A stretch of 52,932 bases of DNA, taken from positions 8,536-61,467 of the forward strand of contig DCHF01000022.1 of the NCBI GenBank assembly GCA_002315555.1, given 5' to 3'. Below are positions 1 to 7,448 of the stretch, one piece after another. Within the stretch, counting starts at the first letter, position 1; the number at the start of each line of letters is the position of its first letter. The notes beneath the pieces were generated by a model. That model did not search any database. It had not been told where the DNA came from and worked only from the letters and a program-made list of their open reading frames with translations. The position numbers and the translations under genes are program-made. This stretch comes from Lachnospiraceae bacterium UBA1759 (GTDB lineage: Bacteria; Bacillota; Clostridia; Lachnospirales; Lachnospiraceae).

Positions 1-680
1 TGATGATGGTGATGATGATGCTCGTCCTCGTCTTCGTCTTCGATCTCTGCCGCAGCCGCTGCCATCAGTTCGAGCGTCAGGTCCTGAGAAGCCTCCATGA
101 CTTCAAGGATACGCTCGCCGGACAGTGCGTCCCACGGAGTGGTCAGGATACGCGCTTCCGCATTCTTTTCACGGAGCATATCCACGCCGGCCTGCAGTTT
201 CTCGTCGTTTACGTTCTGCGAACGTGAAAGGACGATGCAGCCCGCATTGCCGATCTGATTGTCATAAAACTCACCGAAATTCTTCATGTAAATCTTGATC
301 TTGGATGCATCCGCAACCGTCGTCGCGCTGTTCAGTTCCAGCTCGCACTCTTCGGAAACGCCCTTGACCGCGCCCATGACATCGGACAGTTTGCCGACGC
401 CGGACGGCTCGATGATCACACGGTCCGGATGATACTCTTCGATAACCTTCTTCAGCGCATCGCCGAAATCACCGACCAGTGAGCAGCAGATGCAGCCGCT
501 GTTCATCTCCGTGATCTGCACGCCGGCCTCCTTTAAGAAACCGCCGTCAATACCGATCTCACCGAATTCGTTTTCGATGAGCACTACCTTTTCATTCTGT
601 AAACCTTCACTGAGAAGCTTCCGGATCAGCGTCGTCTTTCCGGCGCCGAGGAAACCCGAAATAACATCGATCTTCGTCAT
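1..680 (-). CDS. CobW/P47K-family metallochaperone GTPase, N-terminal part
   Basis: A G3E-family GTPase of the kind that delivers Zn, Co or Ni to target proteins. The first 226 residues are in the window; the C-terminal domain lies beyond the edge. Visible are the Walker A loop GFLGAGKTT (residues 9-17), the metal-binding GCICC motif (62-66, family CxCC) and the switch-like VIIEPSGVG. From about residue 208 it becomes acidic (EDEDEDE) and then runs into at least six consecutive His at the edge, which is the metal-binding linker expected between the GTPase and CobW_C domains. The ATG at 680 follows a good AAGGAGGG site. It starts 12 bases after the Nudix stop, so the two are probably co-transcribed. 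The metal cannot be told from sequence; no Zur box is visible. Confidence 0.9.
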   Translation of the reverse strand, partial: MTKIDVISGFLGAGKTTLIRKLLSEGLQNEKVVLIENEFGEIGIDGGFLKEAGVQITEMNSGCICCSLVGDFGDALKKVIEEYHPDRVIIEPSGVGKLSDVMGAVKGVSEECELELNSATTVADASKIKIYMKNFGEFYDNQIGNAGCIVLSRSQNVNDEKLQAGVDMLREKNAEARILTTPWDALSGERILEVMEASQDLTLELMAAAAAEIEDEDEDEHHHHHH

Positions 681-692
681 GTCAAACCCTCC

Positions 693-1229
693 TTATGCTG
701 TATATTTAACAATATATGCCATGATAGCCGCCACCGTTTTGGCATCGCGGATGGTGCCGTCAAAAATCATCTTCTTCACATCCTCGATCTCATACGCCTG
801 AACGTCGATGGATTCGTCCTCGTCCAGATGCTGCGCTGTAGGTACAAGGTCGCGCGCTACGTACACATCGATGGTCTCATCACAGTAAGCGATTGCTGTA
901 ACGAGTTGTGTCAGAAGCTCAAGATTTTCCGAATGATATCCGGTCTCCTCCTCCACTTCGCGGTAAGCACAGTCGTAACCGCTTTCCTCGATGGTATCCT
1001 TTTTCCCCGCGGGGATCTCAAGCGACACACGGTCGATGGCATTCCGGTACTGACGCACCAGAAGGATCCGTCCGTCATCCAGCACCGGCACGACAGCCGC
1101 TGCGCCGTTATGCTTCAGGAAGTCCCAATATGCATGCCGGCCGTCTTCAAACTCGATCGTATCCTCATAAAGATCAAACACATGACACTTCCGGACCAAC
1201 CGGCGGTCAACTCGTTTTAACTCTTCCAT
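693..1229 (-). CDS. Nudix hydrolase, ADP-ribose pyrophosphatase type
   Basis: A cytosolic hydrolase that by family splits ADP-ribose and related nucleoside diphosphate sugars into AMP and a sugar phosphate. The 178-residue protein has the ADPRase layout: a beta-rich N-terminal part, VVPVLDDGRILLVRQYR leading to EIPAG, then the Nudix box at about residues 75-98 with catalytic REVEEETGY. The box has one more residue than the canonical Gx5Ex7REUxEExGU between its G and the RE pair. The start at 1229 is chosen because GAGGAG lies 9 bases upstream; two upstream in-frame ATG codons are too close to or lack a site. It has its own promoter and leads a two-gene unit with the CobW gene. Confidence 0.88.
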   Translation of the reverse strand: MEELKRVDRRLVRKCHVFDLYEDTIEFEDGRHAYWDFLKHNGAAAVVPVLDDGRILLVRQYRNAIDRVSLEIPAGKKDTIEESGYDCAYREVEEETGYHSENLELLTQLVTAIAYCDETIDVYVARDLVPTAQHLDEDESIDVQAYEIEDVKKMIFDGTIRDAKTVAAIMAYIVKYTA

Positions 1230-1319
1230 TTTTATCATCTCCTCACGGCATCTCAAGTGTCCCTCGCCCGTTTTCAAGCTGCTTCGAGACCTCTTTTTCC
1301 TTACGCCGTATTCCGTTAA

Positions 1320-1348
1320 ATAATACCATTTTTTCGCAAAAGATGCAA
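1320..1348 (-). promoter_or_regulatory. Promoter of the Nudix-CobW unit
   Basis: Read on the minus strand, TTGCAT (1343-1348) and TATTAT (1320-1325) are separated by exactly 17 bases. They lie about 90 bases upstream of the Nudix start and just after the rny terminator. A housekeeping sigma factor promoter is inferred. Confidence 0.65.
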
Positions 1349-1354
1349 TAAAAT

Positions 1355-1394
1355 CAAAAGAAAAGACGGAATAAAGAACAAATTCTTTATTCCG
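1355..1394 (-). terminator. Rho-independent terminator of rny
   Basis: A 12-bp perfect stem (1367-1378 with 1383-1394, loop CAAA) lies 38 bases after the rny stop. On the minus strand it is followed by a T-rich tract broken by a few other bases. The stem itself is AT-rich, so strength is moderate. Confidence 0.7.
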
Positions 1395-1431
1395 CCCACT
1401 TTAATTTTGTTAGCTGCCAAGTAATATTCAG

Positions 1432-2991
1432 TTACTTCGCATAATCGGTTACCCGGGATTCCCGGATGACATTTACCTTGATCTGACCCGGATACTGCAT
1501 TTCCGCTTCGATCTGCTTGGAAATGTTTCTGGCCATTAAGACCATATCAGCATCGGATACCTTCTCAGGAACTACCATAACCCGAACTTCACGGCCCGCC
1601 TGGACCGCATAGGACTTTTCAACACCTGCATAGGAATTAGTGATTTCTTCCAACTGTTTAAGACGATTGATATAGGTCTCGATCGTTTCACGACGAGCAC
1701 CGGGACGAGCTGCGGAAATAGTATCTGCAGCCTGCACGATGCAAGCGATCATGGAGGTGGGTTCCACGTCTCCATGGTGAGATTCAACAGCATTTATAAC
1801 GATCTGAGATTCCTTGTATTTCTTACATAAGTCGCTGCCCAGCTGAATGTGGGAGCCTTCCATTTCATGGTCGACGGCTTTACCGATATCATGTAAAAGA
1901 CCGGCACGCTTTGCCATACGCACATCGAGACCCAGTTCTGCGGCCATAAGACCGGATAAGTGAGAAACCTCGATAGAGTGCTTTAATGCATTCTGACCAT
2001 AACTGGTTCTGAAGCACATGCGGCCGAGGAGCTTGACCAGCTCCGGATGGATGCCGTGAACGCCAACTTCCTGCAGCGCCTTTTCACCCTCATCGCGGAT
2101 CTTGGTATCCACTTCCTTTTTCGCCTTTTCAACCATTTCTTCGATTCTTGCCGGATGAATACGTCCGTCAAGGATCAGCTTTTCAAGCGCAACTCTTGCG
2201 ATCTCGCGACGGACCGGATCGAAAGCCGATAATACGACTGCATCCGGCGTGTCATCGATGATCAGTTCAACGCCTGTAGCGGTTTCCAATGTACGAATGT
2301 TGCGACCCTCTCGTCCGATAATGCGTCCTTTCATTTCGTCCGACGGGATCTGCACGACTGTGATCGTGTTTTCAGCCACATGATCTGCGGCACAGCGCTG
2401 AATCGCCGATACCACGTATTCACGGGCTCTCTTGGATGCTTCGTCACGTGCCTGCTGTTCTAATTCTCGCACGAGCTTTGCCGCATCCTTTTTCACATCT
2501 TCTTCAACAGATTTGAGCAAGTGTTCTTTTGCCTGTTCGGAGGTAAAACCCGAAATTCTTTCAAGTTCCTGCGTAATCTGTGCACGCTTTTCATCGAGTT
2601 CGGCGTATTTTCGGTTCAGGCCCTCTTCTCTTGAACTGAGACTCTGTTCTCTTCGTTCCATGGTCTCAGCCTTGCGGTCCAGTGTTTCCTCCTTATTGGC
2701 GATTCGCTTTTCGCTCTTCGAAATTTCGTTTCTGCGTTCGCGGATCTCCTTGTCCAACTCATTCTTGGAACGTAAGGATTCTTCTTTGACCTCCAAGAGT
2801 GCCTCCCGCTTTTTCGCTTCCGCTGTCTTTAAAGCATCGTCGATGATTTCTCTGGATTTCTGCTCTGCACTGCCGATCTTCGCATTCGTGATCTTTCTTT
2901 CTCTTTCAGCACCGAGGAAATTCATGAGGAAACCAACTGCGATGACCAGGACAACTGCCACGACGATCGTGATGATCTCTAGTGTAGTCAC
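1432..2991 (-). CDS. rny: Ribonuclease Y
   Basis: A membrane-anchored endoribonuclease that starts bulk mRNA decay in Firmicutes. The 519-residue protein has the full family order: one N-terminal membrane helix (about 5-25), a long charged coiled coil (about 30-190), a KH RNA-binding domain with the GRIIGREGRNIRTLE loop, and an HD metal-dependent phosphodiesterase domain with LLHDIGKAVDHE. Length matches the family. The start is GTG at 2991, preceded by AAAGGAGG at 7 bases. It is monocistronic, with a strong promoter at 3041-3069 and a hairpin terminator downstream. Confidence 0.97.
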   Translation of the reverse strand: MTTLEIITIVVAVVLVIAVGFLMNFLGAERERKITNAKIGSAEQKSREIIDDALKTAEAKKREALLEVKEESLRSKNELDKEIRERRNEISKSEKRIANKEETLDRKAETMERREQSLSSREEGLNRKYAELDEKRAQITQELERISGFTSEQAKEHLLKSVEEDVKKDAAKLVRELEQQARDEASKRAREYVVSAIQRCAADHVAENTITVVQIPSDEMKGRIIGREGRNIRTLETATGVELIIDDTPDAVVLSAFDPVRREIARVALEKLILDGRIHPARIEEMVEKAKKEVDTKIRDEGEKALQEVGVHGIHPELVKLLGRMCFRTSYGQNALKHSIEVSHLSGLMAAELGLDVRMAKRAGLLHDIGKAVDHEMEGSHIQLGSDLCKKYKESQIVINAVESHHGDVEPTSMIACIVQAADTISAARPGARRETIETYINRLKQLEEITNSYAGVEKSYAVQAGREVRVMVVPEKVSDADMVLMARNISKQIEAEMQYPGQIKVNVIRESRVTDYAK

Positions 2992-3040
2992 AGGAGTACC
3001 TCCTTTATGTAGTTTTCATTGTACACAAAACAACATGCTA

Positions 3041-3069
3041 ATCTTACCCTGTTTTTTGGAAAATGTCAA
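3041..3069 (-). promoter_or_regulatory. Promoter of rny
   Basis: On the minus strand a perfect -35 TTGACA (3064-3069) and -10 TAAGAT (3041-3046) are 17 bases apart, about 50 bases upstream of the GTG start of rny. Confidence 0.8.
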
Positions 3070-3130
3070 CTAAAATCGGTCCGGGAATCGCGGCCGGGAT
3101 CCGCAAAACCCCAAAAGGCCCTATATTCCG

Positions 3131-3616
3131 TCATATCCGGCATTTTTCGATTTCGAGCAAAATGATTTTTTTCTCGATGCCTCCTCCATATCCGGTCAGC
3201 TTCCCTCCGCTGCCCATGACGCGGTGACACGGGACGATAAGCGGCACCGGATTGGCACCTACGGCTCCGCCCACAGCCTGTGCCGCCATGTGGGCGATGT
3301 CTCTCTCCTCCGCGATCCTCTTCGCGATCTGTCCGTATGTCACGGTCTCCCCGTACGGGATCTTTGCGATGTGTTTCCACACGCTTTTCCGAAATTCCGA
3401 GCCCTTTGCCTCGATCTCCGGCATAAAATCCGGTTCTTTTCCGCTGAAATAAATGTCCAGCCATTCCGCCGTTTTCCGAAGCACCGGGATCTTCCGCTCC
3501 GTTACCTCCCCCTGCACCGGACCGGCATTGTCAAAGCGTATCTCCGTCAGTTTTTCCTCTTCCGCGACCAGCGTCAGTTCACCGATCGGTGAGGGAACAC
3601 GCATGATATATTTCAC
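3131..3616 (-). CDS. ogt: Methylated-DNA-protein-cysteine methyltransferase
   Basis: A suicide DNA-repair protein that moves the methyl group from O6-methylguanine (or O4-methylthymine) to its own cysteine. The 161-residue product carries the active-site PCHR (129-132, acceptor Cys130), the helix-turn-helix arginine-finger region around YGQIAKRI, and the downstream GGGIEKKIILLEIE that closes the fold. The start is read as GTG at 3616, because AAAGGAA lies 8 bases upstream and the protein then has the usual family length; the in-frame ATG farther upstream has no site. It lies just after the strong terminator of the dCMP deaminase operon, so it is probably transcribed separately, but I saw no clear promoter. 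Confidence 0.93.
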   Translation of the reverse strand: MKYIMRVPSPIGELTLVAEEEKLTEIRFDNAGPVQGEVTERKIPVLRKTAEWLDIYFSGKEPDFMPEIEAKGSEFRKSVWKHIAKIPYGETVTYGQIAKRIAEERDIAHMAAQAVGGAVGANPVPLIVPCHRVMGSGGKLTGYGGGIEKKIILLEIEKCRI

Positions 3617-3644
3617 GATCTGTATTCCTTTCTGTAAACCTTTT

Positions 3645-3686
3645 AAAAAGACCGCGGTTCCCTGCATCCATACAGCGGAACCGCGG
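3645..3686 (-). terminator. Rho-independent terminator after the dCMP deaminase gene
   Basis: A perfect 10-bp GC-rich stem, CCGCGGTTCC (3652-3661) with GGAACCGCGG (3677-3686), is followed on the minus strand by TCTTTTT. It starts 12 bases after the dCMP deaminase stop and closes the tsaC-rpiB-deaminase unit. Confidence 0.85.
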
Positions 3687-3697
3687 CCCTCATCTTA

Positions 3698-4174
3698 TCA
3701 GACGTTCAGGACGATCTCGCGTCCCGTTTTCTCATATTGAACATAATGTACACCCGCACGGGCAAGCATGCGCTTGGATGCGCGTACGCCGGGGGTATCC
3801 GCGTACTTGTCATCGGCATAGACAAGATCCGTGATGCCGGACTGAATGATCGCCTTCGCACACTCGTAGCAGGGGAACAGCGTAACATAAAGCTTTGCGC
3901 CTTCCAGATTGCCGCCACGGTAGTTGAGGATCGCGTTCAGTTCACTGTGCGTCGTGTAGTAATACTTGTTGTCATCGCCCTCTCTTGCCCAGGTGAATTC
4001 CGCATCCGGAACTCCGTTCGGGAAACCGTTATATCCCATGGACAGGATACGGTTGGTCGGGGATACGATACACGCGCCGACCTGCGTATTCGGGTCCTTG
4101 GAACGCATGGCGGACAACATGGCGACGCCCATAAAGTATTCGTCCCAATTAATGTGATCCTCACGCTCGAACAT
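3698..4174 (-). CDS. dCMP deaminase (ComEB-type cytidine/deoxycytidylate deaminase)
   Basis: A zinc enzyme that by family deaminates dCMP to dUMP, feeding thymidylate synthesis. The 158-residue protein shows the zinc and proton-shuttle signature: HSE (76-78, catalytic Glu78) and PCYEC (101-105, zinc Cys102 and Cys105). The ATG at 4174 lies 3 bases after the rpiB stop, and its GAGGAGG site sits inside the end of rpiB. It is the last gene before the strong terminator. In Bacillus the homologue is ComEB in a competence operon, but here its neighbours are tsaC and rpiB. A dUTPase gene is found elsewhere in the window (42573-43007), so two routes to dUMP are encoded. Confidence 0.92.
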   Translation of the reverse strand: MFEREDHINWDEYFMGVAMLSAMRSKDPNTQVGACIVSPTNRILSMGYNGFPNGVPDAEFTWAREGDDNKYYYTTHSELNAILNYRGGNLEGAKLYVTLFPCYECAKAIIQSGITDLVYADDKYADTPGVRASKRMLARAGVHYVQYEKTGREIVLNV

Positions 4175-4177
4175 GGA

Positions 4178-4609
4178 TCATTCCTCCTCGATCAGGTTGA
4201 TTCTGCGAATGTGGCGTTCGTCATTGGAGAACGGGGTGTCCAGGAACGTGTCCACGATCTTGATGGCAAGCCCCGCACCTACGACTCTTCCGCCCATGCA
4301 GAGGACGTTCGCGTTGTTGTGAAGACGCGTCGCTTCCGCGCAGAAGCAATCGGTGCAAAGTGCGGCACGAATGCCGGGAACCTTATTTGCCGCGATGGAA
4401 ATACCGATACCGGTGCCGCAGATCAGAATACCGTTCTCACAGGTACCGTTCTTGATGGCGGTGGTCACCTTGCGTGCATAAATGGGGTAATCCACCGATG
4501 CCGGTGAGTCGCATCCGTAATCGATGTATTCGATCCCACGCTCTTCAAGATGCTTCAGGATCTCGAGTTTCAGTTCATATCCGCCATGATCACAGGCAAT
4601 TGCAAGCAT
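4178..4609 (-). CDS. rpiB: Ribose-5-phosphate isomerase B
   Basis: Interconverts ribose 5-phosphate and ribulose 5-phosphate in the pentose phosphate pathway (some family members act on allose 6-phosphate or galactose 6-phosphate). The 143-residue protein has the RpiB/LacAB fold markers: substrate-binding CDHGG (6-10), the active-site CGTGIG loop (Cys64), NKVPGIRAA and the HNNANVL stretch (His97). Length is typical. The ATG at 4609 follows GGAGG at 7 bases. It is between tsaC and the dCMP deaminase gene, a common clostridial order. Confidence 0.95.
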   Translation of the reverse strand: MLAIACDHGGYELKLEILKHLEERGIEYIDYGCDSPASVDYPIYARKVTTAIKNGTCENGILICGTGIGISIAANKVPGIRAALCTDCFCAEATRLHNNANVLCMGGRVVGAGLAIKIVDTFLDTPFSNDERHIRRINLIEEE

Positions 4610-4670
4610 TTTAAATACCTCCGTATTTCATCCGGCTTCCGCCGGCATTGATCGTTGTGTCAAACCGCCT

Positions 4671-5738
4671 TTACGGTTCCCGTTTTTCGCTTTTCATCGT
4701 GACAAAGCTTCCGCCGGCTGCTTTTAAAAGCCGGTTCATAATGGCATCACCGATGTCCGCTTCCGACAGGTCCTCGGACAGGATCCTTGTTACCTGCATC
4801 TCATCAAAGCTTCTCAGTGCGTCAAACAGATTGTGTGCAATACTCTCAGGGTCCTTCAGACTTCCGACGGAGACGGTACGTTCCGCGGGGTAAGCCGCCC
4901 TGTGTTCATCGACCGTCAGAATACCGGTCGTGTCATCCGCCAGGGAACGGATCGTTTCGATCACATCCTCTTCCGTTCCTGAGAAGATCGTTAACGGTGC
5001 TTTCGGCGCATAGTGACGGTATTTCATGCCGGGGGCCTTGGGATGAAGCACTTCGTTCATATGACCGATGATGCTCTCCCGCCGGATGGCCGGGTCCTCG
5101 ATGACTTCACCGAGCACGCTCCGAAGCTGTTCAAGCGTGATGTAACCGGGACGCAGCATGACGGGAACGTCCTGCGTCAGGTCGATGATCGTGGACTCCA
5201 CGCCGATGGGAACATCGCCGCCGTCGATGATCAGATCTACCCGTCCGGTCAGGTCCTCAATTACGTGGGATGCACGTGTGGTGGACGGACGTCCGGAAAG
5301 GTTCGCGGACGGCGCGGCGATCGGAATCCCGCAGGTCTTTAAGATCGCATTTGCCACCGGATGAGACGGCATGCGGACGGCGATCGTCTGAAGGCCGCCG
5401 GAAGTCGTTTCCGGTACAAGCGCCGACTTTTTGAAAATAATGGTGAGCGGTCCGGGCCAGAATGCATCCATCAGCCTTTCCGCGCTTTCCGGCACTTCCG
5501 TAACAAGCGCATCAAGCTGACTGCGTTCCCCAATGTGAAGGATCAGCGGATTGTCCGACGGACGTCCTTTTGCCGCATAGATCTTTGCGGAATTTTCTCC
5601 GTGAAGGCCATCGGCCCCGAGGCCGTACACAGTCTCCGTCGGAAATGCGGCAAGCCCGCCTGCGAGAAACACCTCTTTACAAGCCTCGCACACCGCCTCC
5701 AGACCGTCTTTTTCCACAGACAGAACTTCGGTCTCCAT
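4671..5738 (-). CDS. tsaC: Threonylcarbamoyl-AMP synthase, long form (YwlC/Sua5)
   Basis: Makes threonylcarbamoyl-AMP from threonine, bicarbonate and ATP, the first step of t6A37 modification of ANN-decoding tRNAs. The 355-residue protein is the long Sua5 type. The YrdC domain (about 15-210) has FPTETVYGLG (32-41), K-RP in AAKGRPSDNPL, and SANLSG. The linker PGMKYRHYAPKAP then leads to a C-terminal Rossmann-like Sua5 domain. The open frame runs farther upstream, but the real start is ATG 5738, one base after the upstream membrane protein stop (TAATATG). Its ribosome site (AAGAAGG) is modest, so translational coupling is likely. The rpiB gene follows. Confidence 0.95.
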   Translation of the reverse strand: METEVLSVEKDGLEAVCEACKEVFLAGGLAAFPTETVYGLGADGLHGENSAKIYAAKGRPSDNPLILHIGERSQLDALVTEVPESAERLMDAFWPGPLTIIFKKSALVPETTSGGLQTIAVRMPSHPVANAILKTCGIPIAAPSANLSGRPSTTRASHVIEDLTGRVDLIIDGGDVPIGVESTIIDLTQDVPVMLRPGYITLEQLRSVLGEVIEDPAIRRESIIGHMNEVLHPKAPGMKYRHYAPKAPLTIFSGTEEDVIETIRSLADDTTGILTVDEHRAAYPAERTVSVGSLKDPESIAHNLFDALRSFDEMQVTRILSEDLSEADIGDAIMNRLLKAAGGSFVTMKSEKREP

Positions 5739-5739
5739 A

Positions 5740-6189
5740 TTATGCCTTCTTTTCTTCCTTTGCCGCTTTCTCAACGCGGTACAGCCATACCAGATAATAA
5801 GCGACCGCACCGAGGCACAGAGACATTCCGGCAATGCCGAGATAGAAATACAGAACCGTAAAAGCGATCCAGAGAATGCCCCAGCATAAATAACCGCAGA
5901 CAACATAGCCGCGGATCATGGCCTTGAGATCCTGGATCCGGATGGCACCTTTTCCCGTTTTACCGGATTCGGACTGTTTTTTGAAATAATTCATGATGAA
6001 GCAGCCCACAACAAAGCAGACGACGGCGATCAGCACGCAGGTGTCCCAGGGGGTCACGCCGTATGTATAGTAAAGGGTAAAGCCTTCGGTCTGGAACCAC
6101 ATACCGTAGAACAATGCCGGCAAGCCGAGCACGACAAAAGCTACGGGAAGGATCCGGTTAAAAATAATTCCGCAAATCTTCTTGAACAT
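5740..6189 (-). CDS. Small four-helix membrane protein of unknown function
   Basis: I do not recognise the family. The 149-residue protein has four predicted membrane segments (about 12-31, 47-69, 92-116 and 117-137), a charged cytosolic loop (70-90, rich in K, S and G), and a Lys/Glu-rich tail. There are no catalytic motifs, and Cys is common in the helices. The ATG at 6189 has AAAGGAAG 5 bases upstream and a plausible promoter at 6236-6264. Its stop all but touches the tsaC start, so it heads the tsaC-rpiB-deaminase unit. No function is inferred. Confidence 0.8.
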   Translation of the reverse strand: MFKKICGIIFNRILPVAFVVLGLPALFYGMWFQTEGFTLYYTYGVTPWDTCVLIAVVCFVVGCFIMNYFKKQSESGKTGKGAIRIQDLKAMIRGYVVCGYLCWGILWIAFTVLYFYLGIAGMSLCLGAVAYYLVWLYRVEKAAKEEKKA

Positions 6190-6235
6190 AAGTACTTCCT
6201 TTGCACGGGGACAGATGTACCCCTATATCCAATTC

Positions 6236-6264
6236 AGTTTACCATACAAGCCCCGTAAAAACAA
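6236..6264 (-). promoter_or_regulatory. Putative promoter ahead of the membrane protein-tsaC unit
   Basis: On the minus strand TTGTTT (6259-6264) and TAAACT (6236-6241) are 17 bases apart in the short gap after dprA. The match is imperfect at both boxes. Confidence 0.5.
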
Positions 6265-6302
6265 GTGCCGCGAGAATTTCCTTCGCGCTTTCCGGATCTG
6301 TG

Positions 6303-7397
6303 TTACCCTTTGTGGATCTTCCGGTATCCGCCAAGCCCTTCCCGCCGGATCTCCCCAAGGATCTCCAGCTGGACCAGAACCTCCGTCAGGACGCCGAGCG
6401 GAAAACCGGTCGATTCGAGAAGGTCATCGACCGAGGCCGCGTCCGTATCCATCTGCCTGAGGACGACCTCCTGCCTGGTCGTCAGGGTATTCTTCCGCCG
6501 ATGGACCGTTTCTCCCTTCACCGTAAGCCCCAGATACTGCAATACATCCTCCGGACAGGTCAGTACCTGCGCGCCGTTTTTGATCAGCTCGTTGCAGCCC
6601 GCGGAGGAACGGTCTCCGACCCGTCCGGGCAGCACAAAAACCTCCCGCTGGTCGCGAAGCGCCAGATTGACCGTGATCAGCGAGCCCGAGTGTTCCGCGG
6701 CTTCAATGACGAGCACCACATCGGAAAGCCCGGAAATGATGCGGTTCCGGATAGGAAAATCATAGTTTCGCGCCACATATCCCGGCGGACGCTCGGACAG
6801 GATCCCTCCGTTTCCGAGGGAGAGGTCCCGGTATAGTCCGACGTTCTCCATCGGATAGCAGACGTCGACGCCTCCGCCGAGGACTCCCCAGGTGTTCGCT
6901 TGTACCGATCGGGCTCCGCGCATGGCAAACCCGTCCACGCCGAGCGCCATTCCGGAGATCACCGAAACGCCCTGTTTTGCAAGCTCCGATCCAAAGAAAT
7001 GCGCCATTTCCTTCCCGTAGGCACTGCACCGCCGAGCGCCGATGATCGCCGCGGAAGGCCGGTCCTCTTCCGGGAGGATCCCCCGGTAAAAAAGGCCGAC
7101 CGGCGGGTCCGAGATTTCGGAAAGCTTTGCCGGGTAAGCCGCCTCCGTGCAGCAGACATATCCGATCTCCTTTTCGATCATGTAATGAAACGCACTGTGA
7201 ACAGCCGGTTCATTTTTCACGCGGTCAAACTCCGCCTGCTTGTCAAAATCGACAGTAACTCCGAGTTTAAAAAGCTCTGCGCCCGATAGTGTCAACAATT
7301 CTTCCGGCGTCCCCGCTACTTCGATCATTTTACGAAGTGTGCCCGCATCAAAGCTCTTCATATGTTGAAGAATGCAATACGCCTCCCGTTCCGTCAT
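6303..7397 (-). CDS. dprA: DNA-processing protein DprA (Smf)
   Basis: A single-stranded-DNA-binding protein that loads RecA on incoming DNA during transformation and may aid recombination generally. The 364-residue protein has a small N-terminal helical domain (1-90). The Rossmann domain (about 95-300) has IGARRCSAYG, ISGMALGVDGFAMRGA, GVLGGGVDVCYP, FPIRNRIISGLS and EHSGSLITVNLAL. A C-terminal winged helix follows (about 310-364). The ATG at 7397 follows GGAGGG at 5 bases. It is 51 bases after comM, an order common in Firmicutes. No other competence machinery is visible nearby, so natural transformability is not shown. Confidence 0.96.
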   Translation of the reverse strand: MTEREAYCILQHMKSFDAGTLRKMIEVAGTPEELLTLSGAELFKLGVTVDFDKQAEFDRVKNEPAVHSAFHYMIEKEIGYVCCTEAAYPAKLSEISDPPVGLFYRGILPEEDRPSAAIIGARRCSAYGKEMAHFFGSELAKQGVSVISGMALGVDGFAMRGARSVQANTWGVLGGGVDVCYPMENVGLYRDLSLGNGGILSERPPGYVARNYDFPIRNRIISGLSDVVLVIEAAEHSGSLITVNLALRDQREVFVLPGRVGDRSSAGCNELIKNGAQVLTCPEDVLQYLGLTVKGETVHRRKNTLTTRQEVVLRQMDTDAASVDDLLESTGFPLGVLTEVLVQLEILGEIRREGLGGYRKIHKG

Positions 7398-7448
7398 TTA
7401 AACCCTCCGTCATTTTATTTTTCTCATTCAGAATCTGCGCGCCCGCTT

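Noticed and set aside
1..30. GAT/CAT simple repeat at the left edge, microsatellite-like
   Set aside because: It is in frame in the CobW gene and encodes the His-rich metal-binding linker, so it is explained as coding sequence.
3737..4507. A 256-codon open frame on the plus strand
   Set aside because: It is antisense to the well-supported dCMP deaminase and rpiB genes, has no ribosome site, and its protein shows no recognisable motif.
4631..4645. Small CCGGC/GCCGG hairpin between tsaC and rpiB as a terminator
   Set aside because: The stem is 5 bp with no T tract, and rpiB directly follows with a good ribosome site; it is unlikely to end transcription.
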